A stretch of 64,000 bases of DNA. Origin: Drosophila pseudoobscura (taxonomy: Eukaryota > Arthropoda > Insecta > Diptera > Drosophilidae). The stretch lies in assembly GCF_009870125.1 (NCBI RefSeq), contig NC_046683.1, forward strand, positions 7,440,001 through 7,504,000, read 5' to 3'. The notes under the pieces were generated by a model that worked only from the letters and a program-made list of their open reading frames with translations, was not told the origin of the DNA and searched no databases. This document shows, in pieces, positions 1-10,429 of the stretch (positions are counted from its first letter, which is position 1; the number at the start of each line of letters is the position of its first letter). The position numbers and the translations under genes were made by a program.

Positions 1-780
1 AACAAGCTGCTGCTGCTGCTCTTTTTGAACCGGTTCAACAGGATGCAAGGAAGTGGAACAACAACAAAAGAAATGATTGCAAGCAAAAAGGAGTTGCTTG
101 CTCAGAAGAGTTCTCTCGCCCGCTCTCTCTATCTTTCTCTCTCTCTTTGGAAAACCAACCTGACAACAATTTTTAGGCTCCTCTCTTCCCCCGCTCTCAG
201 ACGTACTCACTCTCTATCACTCTCTTTCTTTAGTTTTTGTAACGATAAATGGCAAGCAACAACAACAACAACCAAAACATCGAACCTGCTGAGAACCGGT
301 TGAGGTTCGCTTCGGCCGAAGGAATGCACGAGCAAAAGAGCGAGACAACAACAAATGCAAGCAGTCAGCAAAATGCAATGCAATGGGAAGCAAAAATAGC
401 AAATAGAAACACCAGCAACAACAACAACAAAGGGAAATATCAAAGTGGTTTTTGTTTTTGGTCAGTCACCCCCCGCTCTCCCCTCTCCCCTGGGGCAGAG
501 CAAGAGAATGACATAAATCTGCGTGGAACAAAAGACTCGAGCAACGAACGTGTTGCAACCGATGCTGGAAATGGGCTGGTGCGCGGGAGGGGGGGGTAGA
601 CCACTGCAACTGGATTACTGTTACACCAAAGCCAATCGGTTGGGGGTGAGGGGTTGGGTGTGGGAGTGGGAGTGGGAGCGAGAGGTATGAATGATCCAAT
701 CGGTTTGATGGGCGGGGAAGAGAGTAGGAGTGGGAGTGGGTGGTGCTGGGTCGAACATCGAGCACCCATCCAGAGCATTC
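1..780. other. Non-coding CAA/CAG- and CT-rich DNA with Grainy head-type sites
   Basis: No coding region is supported. The stretch is low-complexity: CTG and CAA runs, CT runs at 115-235, and GGGAGT-type repeats near 650-745. The short ORFs translate mainly to poly-Asn/Ser or Leu/Ser and look like by-products of these repeats. Two AACCGGTT palindromes (28-35 and 295-302) match the known Grainy head consensus, which suggests enhancer DNA, but that is inference. Confidence 0.6.
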
Positions 781-792
781 TTACCGACGGTC

Positions 793-862
793 AATTTTGC
801 CATTCACCCGGTGGTACATTTTGCCATTCACCCGGTGGTAGATTTAGCCATTCACCCGGAAA
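793..862. repeat. 24-bp tandem repeat, three copies
   Basis: The phrase TTTTGCCATTCACCCGGTGG occurs in three successive, nearly identical copies with a period of about 24 bases; the third copy has drifted. It lies in non-coding DNA. No transposon termini are seen, so it is a small local minisatellite. Confidence 0.8.
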
Positions 863-1559
863 AGTTTATTTTTGTTTATTTTTGCAACTAGATGTTGAGC
901 CTGCACTTTGCAGCTGATTAAGACGCCAATCCACCTCTTCTGAGAGAGCCCTGGCAACCCTGAACCCTAAATACACGCCAATCACAATCAAATTCAAATG
1001 AAACGTCGATTTTAGCCAATGGTTTTTGCCGCACAAATCCCCCATGAACTCTGATCTTTATTGTTTCTAGAGTTCGAGTGTGTGCCGACGTCGTTTTGTT
1101 TGCGCATTGTGTGGGGCCGCGATCTCTGGCCGCAAGTTCTGTCGTTTAGCTGCTTTTTCGCTTTTCTTTGGCCACTTAGAAGCCGGCAAAACAAAACACT
1201 CGAAACCCGAAACTCGAACCATGAAAAATATGACCCAAAAAAGCGCAAGACACAGCCAAAGCCACAGAAAATGAACAAAAAACAACCGCAAAATAAATAA
1301 GACGAAAATTATGCAAAGCGCAGACAAATGCGCAAATTTGAAAAATGCCACAGCAAATGGCAGCTGCGCTTCGAGGCGCCCCCATTCTCCCCCCCTCCCC
1401 CCCTCCGACCAAAAAAGTGCGGGTGTTACGCGGGAAACCAAAAGAACTTGCATTTGAGATGGTTTTCTTTTTCTTTTGGGATGGAGAATCGGTGATACTC
1501 TAATGATTCACATGATCCATTCATCATTCTCTCACTGTAAAGCCACCCTTTACCGCTAA

Positions 1560-2094
1560 GCCACACTGGGAGTGAGAGAGAGATGGCCTAGTACTGCTTG
1601 GCCACGCTGGGAGAGAGAGAGAGCGAGACTGGTAGTGCTTAGCCACACTGGGAGTGAGAGAGGGAGAGACTGGTACTGCTTAGCCACACTGGGAGAGAGA
1701 GAGGGATGGCCCAGTACTGCTTAGCCACACTGGGAGAGAGAGAGGGAGAGACTGGTACTGCTTAGCCACACTGGGAGAGAGAGAGAGCGAGACTGGTAGT
1801 GCTTAGCCACACTGGGAGTGAGAGAGGGAGAGACTGGTACTGCTTAGCCACACTGGGAGAGAGAGAGAGATGGCCTAGTACCGCTTAGCCACACTGGGAG
1901 AGAGAGAGGGAGAGACTGGTACTGCTTAGCCACACTGGGAGAGAGAGAGAGATGGCCTAGTACTGTTTAGCCACACTGGGAGAGAGAGATGGAGAGAGCG
2001 AGACTGGTACTGCTTAGCCACACTGGGAGAGAGAGAGAGAGTGTCCACTGGGAGAGAATACACACAAATTTTGTACTGCTAAGCCACACTGGAA
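1560..2094. repeat. 41-bp GAGA-rich minisatellite, about 13 copies
   Basis: Each unit starts GCCACACTGGGAG, continues with a GAGAGAGAG run of variable content (often GAGAGAGATGG), and ends in a variant of ACTGGTACTGCTTA. The 41-base period is regular from about 1560 until the pattern breaks down around 2040-2090. Units differ by point changes and GA-run content. GAGAG is the core bound by GAF and CLAMP in flies, and GA-rich 21-mers are the known MSL recognition element on the X. A role here is inference. Confidence 0.9.
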
Positions 2095-2109
2095 AACACA
2101 GAGAGGCAG

Positions 2110-3000
2110 AGCTTTTCCTTTCCATGGGCTGGTGAGATACCTCCTAAAATAGGTCCCTCTTTTACCTCAAATTTTTCCGAATTCCTCCGTGGTTTCCCCC
2201 TAGCGGATAGACCCCATCTTTTGCAGATCTGTTAGTCCAAAAAAAAACAAACTGAAATTTTAAGTTACTGAGCAACGGCGGCGCTTGACTTCTGCTAATG
2301 GGTCCCCCATTCGTTGAGTTTTTTTCTTTATTTTGGACTGGGTTTTGGGCTAGCTTTTGGCTGGGGGTCTGGTGCGGGGGCGGGCCGACAAAAAAGGGCG
2401 TTGCTGCTGCCGCCGCTGCCGATGCCGCTGTTGAACAAATATTACTCATGGGCCCCAGAGTGCCTGTGACTGTGCCTCTGCCTCTGCCTCGGCCTGTGCC
2501 TGTGCCGTGCCGCTCTTGGCCCGGCCTGGCCCGATCATGTTGAACAGCATAGCTAACACCCAAGAACAACGTGACGAACAACGAAACAACAAGCGAACGG
2601 GCTACGGCTACGGCTACGGCAAATGGAGGCCCCAAAGTTGATTTCAAGTTTTGGCTCAGAGCCGCTGACTGATTGTCAGGGCACGATAATGAAATAACAA
2701 TTTTTGGTATACGCTACCCAACCGGGTAGTGTGGCTTTTGTTGGCCAGTTGCGCCACGAATGGTGTCCATTCGTTTATGGGAATATTTGTGCAGCGTACA
2801 AAGACAATTTCCTTAACAGAATATCGGAATGGCTCTGGAACGAAGGACACTTTTCCGTTCAACTGAAACAAATAGTAATTGATTTTCTATCCCATACATT
2901 ATTTGTTGATTCTAAACTTGTTCTAAAACAGAAATAGGCCACATATGACTAATTTTAAGCATATTTCGAACTATTTTTAACATGTTTTTGGATAGAAAAT
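2110..3000. other. Non-coding spacer
   Basis: Mixed-composition DNA with a GC-rich patch at 2370-2530 (GCCTGTGCC-type repeats) and no convincing coding signal. The overlapping ORFs around 2656-2937 on both strands lack family motifs, and the plus-strand one begins at TTG. A copy of the dispersed TTCGTTTATGGGAA family lies at 2752-2789, beside an inverted TACCC/GGGTA pair at 2715-2730. Confidence 0.5.
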
Positions 3001-3029
3001 CTTTAAACTTGTATCTTTTTTATAATAAC

Positions 3030-3350
3030 GATAACATTTTTGGCATTTATTTGGGTTTTTGGGTTGTTTTTTTTGGTATGTATTTCTTGTTTTTATTTGG
3101 TATTTAGGTGACATTTTTTTTTGTAGTATTTTCGTGTATTTTCGGTAGTTCATATTATTTACAATAGTAATATGTAATTTTTTTGGTATTTAATTATTAT
3201 TAAGTATTTTTGAAAATTTATTCATAATTTTTCTAGTATTTATTTAGTATTTTTTATATTTTTCATTGTTTTTCAAGTATTAACTTAGTATTTTCCTGGA
3301 ATTCATTTAGTTTTTTGGTATTTTTTTAGTATTTTTAGGTATTTTATCGT
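3030..3350 (+). repeat. Degenerate GTATTTTT tract (Motif 6-like repeats)
   Basis: About a dozen variants of TTTAGTATTTTT or TTTGGTATTT follow each other with irregular spacing, all on the plus strand. They resemble the Drosophila core-promoter Motif 6 of Ohler (KTYRGTATWTTT). The clustering is visible directly; a promoter or chromatin role is inference, since no gene starts beside it. Confidence 0.65.
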
Positions 3351-3435
3351 AAAAAGCACCAATTTACTTCTGTCGAATAGTCTTGCTTACTTTTCTATGG
3401 CAACGAATGTCTCCTTTCGCTTAGGGGAACATTTT

Positions 3436-6400
3436 TACAGAAAACAGAACAGGGTTTTAGCGGTATTTATTCCGGAATTGAATGTGAATTCACTATAGCT
3501 TATAGCTATATACTAAAAATAGTTGTTTTTAAGGCTAGTATTTTACCATAATTCTTGATTATTTCATTGAATTATAGTAGAATATATGTGTTCAACCGAA
3601 AGATGCCACATTGCTTTAATATGCGACTAAATATATGTTCAAATCATACAAATCTATGCTCTGCAAAGGTATTTTGGGTGTAGTCCAAAGGGTGTACACG
3701 ATGCTTCTGTCGCCAAAGAAGTCGGGCCCTTTTTTATGATTTTTTAATGGCCGTGACTCTGTCTCTCTCTCTCTCTCCCTCTATATCTCTCTATCTGTCT
3801 GTGACTCTGTATGATATGTGAGTACGAGTACGGGTTGGAGTATATGTGGCATAGTTTCTTGAACGAAAGAGCAAAACGTGCAGCAACGCAATGGGCATTC
3901 CTCATGTTTCTTTGTTTTTGTTTTTGTTTTTTCTTTGTCAACTTTGTTGTTGGGGGGCTTTGGGCTTTGGGCTTTGGGCTGTGGCTCCTCTTTAGAATGC
4001 AAGAGTGCGCGCCTGCGCCCCCAGACTATGGCGAATGTGGTATCATAATCATATTATTTATGATTTTATTTGTTTTGTATGTGCCACACAGCAAAGAGGC
4101 ACACCGCACCGATGCCCCGGCAAATGTGGCAATGTAATTGCCGTTTTGTGGTCTCCACACTGGCTGTTGGCTGCTTTGCTGTGCTGCTCAGGCATCTTTT
4201 GTGTGCCACTCACTTCACTTCGGGCCACATCAACTTCAACTTCAAAATGGACTGGGGACTGGCCACAAAAGAGCAGCAATTCACTCCGTGGAGCTCCAAC
4301 AGCCAACAGTCGAGGGATCGCTGGTTGAGAGCATGTGTTTTTGCCATTTTCAAGGGCACTCAGTGTCTCCCACTGAACGGTGGACGGGGCATGTGGGGGG
4401 GGCATGGTGAGGCATGGGGAGGCATGACTGTCCAACCCGTTGAAATGCTTATCGATCGCTCGGACAAGGAGGCCTATGAATCATTTGTCAATTGTTCCAC
4501 AAACCAAAAATGCAAATTGCTTTGGCTCTCCCTCTCCCTCTGCCTCTCTTTCTGTGAATAAGCCTGTGAATGAGTGTGCACAAGTGTGAATAAGCATGTG
4601 AATATACCAGCCAATTGAATCGAACAGAAACCTATTCAAATCTGCAGGTAATCTATCTTTAGATGCCTGAAACAAGACTTTAACCCAGCAGATCCAACGA
4701 TCGTATGATATACCCAATACATTTGTGCATAATTTTGGTGAAATATCTATGAAAAAGGTGTTTAAAGGCTGTACTGCAGCAATATTTGTTCCCATAAGTG
4801 AAAGGACTCAAGCCACATTCGGGAATAGTGGAATCTCTAGTGATTCTGGGATCATCCTACCAAGAATATACGTACTCCAGGCATAAATGAAATCGATCCT
4901 GAGCGCCAGGCCCAGTTGTTCCTGCCTTGCCAGCTCCAGACGGTGTCAAGCCTCCAGTTCCAGGCGCAGAAATGGTGAATGAGCCACACGATCTCCAAGG
5001 GAAAGAAGGGAATCAGTTGCATGGAACAGAGATCCATCACTTTTCACGAAAACATAAAGAAATTAGATCTTAGGAAACAAGTTTTAGACTAAAAAGCTCT
5101 GCAATATCCCATTTGTAAATTATTCTGCAATTTTTCTAGAACTATCATAAATTTTTCTTCTAAAAACTTGTTTCTTTTTTCGTATCCTTTTACTAAGACT
5201 TTAAGTATTTTTTTTGGTATTTTCTGGAATAAATTCTCTATTGGTGAGTGTGGGGGAGGGGGTCAAAAGCGCTTTCCTCGATCTGAGGGTAATTTAATTT
5301 ATGGCAAGATCTTTGGGAAAATTATGGGAAATATGCACCACAACGGAATGGAAGAAAAGAATGAAGCAAAGGCAGGGGAAGGGAAGGGAAGGGAGGGACA
5401 AACGCGGTGAAATCGAATGCTTGAGAGCTATGCAAATATGCCTGGGCCGATAACGGAGCCTTGAGGTTGCACCATCATGGGAGAACACTTTTCTCTCTCT
5501 CCCCCTCTCTCCCTCTTGGCCAGAATTCATTTCCATGGGTCTACAGACATAGATTGAAGGCCGCCGAGCAATGCATGGAGATAGCTTCGACTTCGACTTC
5601 GACTTCGACTTCGACTTGGACTTGGCCTGAAGTCCAGGCCGTGGTCAATGCTTGTTGCTGATGGCATCATGCTGTTCACAGCGAGCCACAACAACAACAG
5701 CGAAACAAACAAATATTTTCGGATGCAAAGCATTCGAGAGGGGGGCGGGGCGGGGATATTGGTCCACTCCATTGGCCCTGACCATTGCACAGTGGGCGCC
5801 TCCGCTGAAGCCTCAAATTAAAAATACATTTCCCAAAAACTGCAAGGCAAAAAAAAACAACCAACTCAAATTACAAATTTAATTGTCTTGATAAATGTTT
5901 TAGTCGCCGAAAAAAAAGGCATTCCATTCGGTTGGAATTTCGAGTAAATATACTCATAACAAAAAAACAAAACAAGTTTTGATATGAAAGGTGGAATTAA
6001 ATTCATTTGGAAATAAATACTCGTAATTAATAAGGGTAGAGCAAATTTAGGACTTTATTTGAGCAGTAATTAGCAAAGGCACAAATATACTACCAATTAA
6101 ATATAATAATCACAAAGAAGGCTGCTCTGTGCGCGATGAAAACTATAAATTGGAGAACTCAATTAGGTACAATTATGTACTATAATATATACAGCTTTTG
6201 TATGGAATGTTTTTGAAACTCAATTAGCGAGGATACGGCACTTTTTTGTTACTTTTTTTGCTTGCCACAGAAATGATTATGAAAGGTGGAAAATAATTAT
6301 AATTAAATATTCAAACAAATGGGTGGTAATTTCTTAATTAATTTTGCTTAATTTCAAGCACTGAAATATACCAAAAAAAATACTGAAATATTGCTCACTT

Positions 6401-7550
6401 CCAGTGAGACCCCACCTCTTGAGGGCTTCAAAAGAATTGAAGTCGAAAAAATTATACAATATTTCCAAGGAAAATACTGGCAGTCCATTAATTTGGGTCT
6501 TAGCCAAGCGACGTGCCCGAAGATCTTTCAAATGCCAAAACTATTCAGGGCACGTACAAAATACTAAACTAAAATACTAGAAACAATGATGCTACCACTG
6601 TGTTGCAGCACTGCCACGTATGTCCCCTGCCTTGCCCCCGCTGCGGTGGTTCGTTCGTGTAATGCGATTCAATCAATCCGTTCATCGCAATGTTCTCGAG
6701 CTTTGGAGTTTTTTTCGGAGTCTACGGTGATCGGTATCGTGGCTGCTGTGATCTTGGCCTCGTTGGCCACCAGCCACCAGCCAGCTAGTCGTTCCCTCTC
6801 CCCCAAAAAGGCCAGCAAGTTCCACTTCTTAGTACTTCTGCTACCTGCTTGAAAGAGTGATTCGTTTCTTGTATTATTTCACAAAAATATTAACTTAGTT
6901 CTGGGTACGGACTCTCACTTACCTGAGGATCGCCGCGACTCACTTGGGGCTGAGTCACGCCCCCTAAAGCTACCATATGATTATCGGTTAAATTGTATAA
7001 TTTACTCCATTAAAGTGAGTGGCAGAGACAGAGACAGGTACAGGGACAGAGAGAGGTAGAGGGAGAGGCTGTTTCCCCCCCACCTGTTTTGGGTTTTTTT
7101 GCTCATTCAAAGTCGCCGAACAAGTGCTCCAAATTTGCTTTCCGATTCGGTTTAGTGAATGGAACACATAAAACACAGGTAAAATGTATCCCCCCTTCCC
7201 CCCAAAAAAGTTTTTGGTGGGGTGCGAACGTGTAAACACGAAGCAAAGCAAAAACCTCTGAAAATGGAAAACACAAATCGTGAAAAATCATATAGAGAGG
7301 GAGAGATCGTTGGAATAATAATTTTTTGGGTTAGTACAATATTTACACAAATGTGAACGTTTCCTTGATCAATAAACGATCATCCACCTGTCTCTTTGAG
7401 GGATAGAAAGGAAAAGAGGAGGCCCTAGAAGGGTAACCTTACATCTCGGGCTTTGCAAAGATCTCTCTTGGAAGATCACTTTGCCACTGGAAGCATTAGT
7501 CAGAGATAGCTCCTTAATCGAAAGATATAAAAGTATTCCAATCCGCTTCA
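3436..7550. other. Non-coding spacer with CT, GAC and AT simple repeats
   Basis: No coding region is supported. It contains CT/GT-rich DNA (3755-3815, 4520-4555), a six-base GACTTC-type repeat (5585-5626), A/T-rich DNA (5820-6330) and another dispersed-family copy at 4774-4806. ORFs of 60-160 codons here are compositionally biased and lack family motifs. Confidence 0.5.
5585..5626. repeat. Hexanucleotide repeat (GACTTC)n
   Basis: Six to seven tandem GACTTC-type units, the last ones drifting to GACTTG. It is a simple microsatellite in non-coding DNA and produces artefactual Ser/Thr or Arg/Ser ORFs on the two strands. Confidence 0.85.
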
Positions 7551-8080
7551 TTGGTATTCAGTATTTAGTATTGTATGGTTTTTTGTAGTATTTATTGCAG
7601 TTTATTACATCAGATCTAAAAAATATAGTTTGGCAAAGCTTAAAGGGTTTTGGTATTGTATTTTTTTAGTATTTATTTGGAAAAATTTTGCTAGCTTTAG
7701 TATTTTTGTGTCATATTGGGTGTTTTTTGGTATTTGTAGTGTACATATATAGCATATTTTGTTGTACTAAGTGGTTATGTTGGTATTTTAGAGGTATTTC
7801 CAGTGTTTTATTAGTATATACACAGAGCGTATTTTAATTTAGGAAGTATTTCATGTTATATTTTTGTATTTTATGGATATTTAGTGCTTGTGTTGGTATT
7901 TTCAGTATTTTTTTAGTATACTTAATGGTATTTGTTAGTATTTTTAGTATTTTTAACAATATTTTAATTTTTTAGTTTATATAATTGTTTAAGTTAATCT
8001 TGTCAGTACTATTATGGTATATTTGGAGATATTGGTTAGTATATTCGGTACTCTAGTGCCATTTGTTGGTATTTTCAGTG
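7550..8080 (+). repeat. Second GTATTTTT tract (Motif 6-like repeats)
   Basis: At least 17 variants of TTAGTATTTTT and TTGGTATTTTC occur on the plus strand in about 530 bases. The vocabulary is the same as in the 3.0-3.35 kb tract, so the two share an origin or a constraint. No ORF of note occurs within it. Confidence 0.65.
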
Positions 8081-8289
8081 ATATTTCGCCCCCACTCCCC
8101 TTCCCGCTGTAATTCCCAATGGGAAAACCCGATCTCCATGCGCCTCGATGTAGCATATAAATCAAAAGGCAAACAATTATGAATTCTTTGACTCGTTTCC
8201 CAGACAATACTCGTACTATGTGGTGCCCACCGCCTCCCCCCCCTACGCGATATCCCCTCCTTTAGCCAACGATTATGTCTTGGCTTAAT

Positions 8290-8350
8290 TGCTGTCGGAG
8301 TCGGAGTCGGAGTCACAGTGGCAGTGGCAGTGGCAGTTGCAGTTGCAGTT
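8290..8350. repeat. GTCGGA/GGCAGT hexamer repeats
   Basis: Short tandem GTCGGA units pass into GGCAGT and TTGCAG units. The ORFs over it translate to alternating Ser-Glu or Gln-Trp and are artefacts of the repeat. Confidence 0.8.
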
Positions 8351-8590
8351 CCAATTGCCTGCCCATAGTTGGGTGTTGGACATACACACACGCGCACGCC
8401 ATGTGGACATTGTGTGGTGTGCTGTGCTGTGGTGTGGCGTGGCGTGGTGTGGTGTGTGGATTGTGTCGCAGTCTGAAGTTGTCTAAAATTTGACAGTTGT
8501 ATGAGATTTATGACGCCGCACACTCGATCATATTTGACTTAATTGACAGCGGCAGCCACGACAAACTGCCATCGGCATCTGTCAAGAGTC

Positions 8591-8633
8591 ACAGCAGCAG
8601 CAGCAGCAGCAGCAGCCAGCAGCAGCAGCAGAG
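8591..8633. repeat. (CAG)n microsatellite
   Basis: Two runs of CAG triplets are separated by one CCAG interruption. It gives poly-Ser and poly-Ala ORFs on different frames, none with flanking domain structure, so I treat it as a non-coding microsatellite. Confidence 0.85.
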
Positions 8634-9135
8634 GAGAATGCAACAGAGTAGAGGCAGCAGCAACGATAAGACTGACTGCCTGTTACATGATACGCTTTAC
8701 AACGATGGGCTTTGAGCACATGGAACCTTTCACCGATGCATTTCCCCAGCGACAAATCCCGATCAACGTAAACGTACCATCGATGGGAAAAGATGTCGCC
8801 AACAAAAACCGAATGATAATAGCGCTGCAATGAATGTGAATGGCAAAATTGAGCCACTGGAACCCAGCGTCGCGTCGGTGGAAGAGCATCTCAACAGCGG
8901 AGTGTGCAGCAGGAACAGAGTACAAGCTTGGTGGAGTGTGGGAGCGGAGAGAGCAGGTGTTACAACGTCGCTTTGCTCTAATTTTGGAAAATGCTCTTTA
9001 ATTGTGACCTCAAAAAGGTGTAAGATGTCACAGAGTGCGCGTCCCGCCCTCTCACGCTGCAAAGAAATCAATTAGAAGGCAGCAGCAGCAGCAGAATTAG
9101 CAAAGGAGGGCGCAAAGCTGAGAAGTAGAATGCAG

Positions 9136-9400
9136 CGCAGTCGGCAGCATAGGAAAGGGAGAGCAACAACAGCGGCATAAGTGGAATAGATAGCAGTCGG
9201 CAGCATTGGAGAAGTGGAGTGAATAGCAGCGCAGTCGGCAGCATAAGAGAAGGAGAGTACCAGCGGCAGCGGCATAACTGGAGTAGATAGCAGCGCAGTC
9301 AGCAGCATAGGAGAAGGAGAGCCGCATCAGCAGCGGCATAAGTGGAGTAGATAGCAGCGCAGTCAGCAGCATAGGAGAAGGAGAGCAGCAGCAGCAGCGT
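9136..9400. repeat. ~63-bp minisatellite, four to five copies
   Basis: The block GTCGGCAGCATAGGAGAAGG followed by AGCGGCATAAGTGGAGTAGA and AGCAGCGCA is repeated with a period near 63 bases; the second unit is shortened. Because 63 is a multiple of three the minus strand stays open in two frames and encodes Leu/Ala/Cys-rich repeats. Those look like by-products, since neither frame has a unique domain. Confidence 0.8.
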
Positions 9401-10168
9401 CAGCAGCAGAGTGCAAGAGTCTGAAAGAGAGTGGGAGAGCAAGCGGCAGCCTTTAATTTGTTGTCGTTTGGCTCTCATTAATGTTGTTGTTTAATTGTAG
9501 CCCAAACAAAAAGAAAAACCGTGTAAATGAACACATCTCTACCTTCTGCTCGCCCCACACACGTTTCTTTTTTTTCTCTTCAGACCTCTCACGCATCATA
9601 GAAATCAATTACAACGAAATCTGATTTCTTGATGTTGTTCTGCTTATCTTTTTGGGTCTCTTCTGTCGCTGTGTCGTCGCTGCCGCTGTCCAAGGTATAT
9701 CAAATGAAAGTGTAGGCTTTGGTGGCTGTCACAAGGGGAGCCATGGAGAGCTGCCTAACCTGCTAATCAATATACCTTGGCCACTGCTATCCGCTATCCT
9801 CTGTCCCTGTCCTCTGCCGCTTTCTGTGCATGGACACGGGACATCTGTAAACGGAAGAGAGTGGTAGAGGGCGACGGGGGAATGGGTGCGCTAGGGTTAC
9901 TGCACTTTGGGCTAAGTGCGTCCGCGGGCTGCCGCAGCGATGACGGCGACTGCGACTGCGACTGCGAGACAGCATCGAGCAATAAAAATAATAAGTGGAA
10001 GCGAGAGGGGATGAGCGCAGATCGCTGGCAAAAGCCAAAGTAACGGTTCCATCTGGCCCTGTCCCTGTCGCACATGCCATAAATTGGACACATTGTTGAT
10101 AAAGCGCAACTTTATATGTTTTATATGAAGCTCTCCATCTCTTTCTCTGTCACTCTCGGACTCAGCCA

Positions 10169-10213
10169 GACGACGATACCATCATCATCATCATCATCAT
10201 CATCATCGTCGTC
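10169..10213. repeat. (CAT)n/(CGT)n microsatellite
   Basis: About ten CATCAT triplets followed by CGTCGTC and a CT run. It is a simple repeat in non-coding DNA. Confidence 0.85.
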
Positions 10214-10429
10214 AGGGCCCATCATCTCTCTCTCTCTCTCTTTCTCCGCAGCGCCCATCAATGGCTTTCATCATCCAACATTGTTATCAGCATCGTTGGC
10301 TATAACAACAGGAACAACAAGAACAAGAACAAGACCAACAACAAGCAGCACTTGTCGTGCCACACACCACATCCCAACTGCCCCCCTCCGCCACCACTCT
10401 CCTGTTTTAACTGGGCCCTGAACCCATAC

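Noticed and set aside
8053..9308. Poly-Ser, poly-Ala and Thr/Pro-rich ORFs
   Set aside because: They are translations of CAG, CA and GCAGT microsatellites, open in several frames at once.
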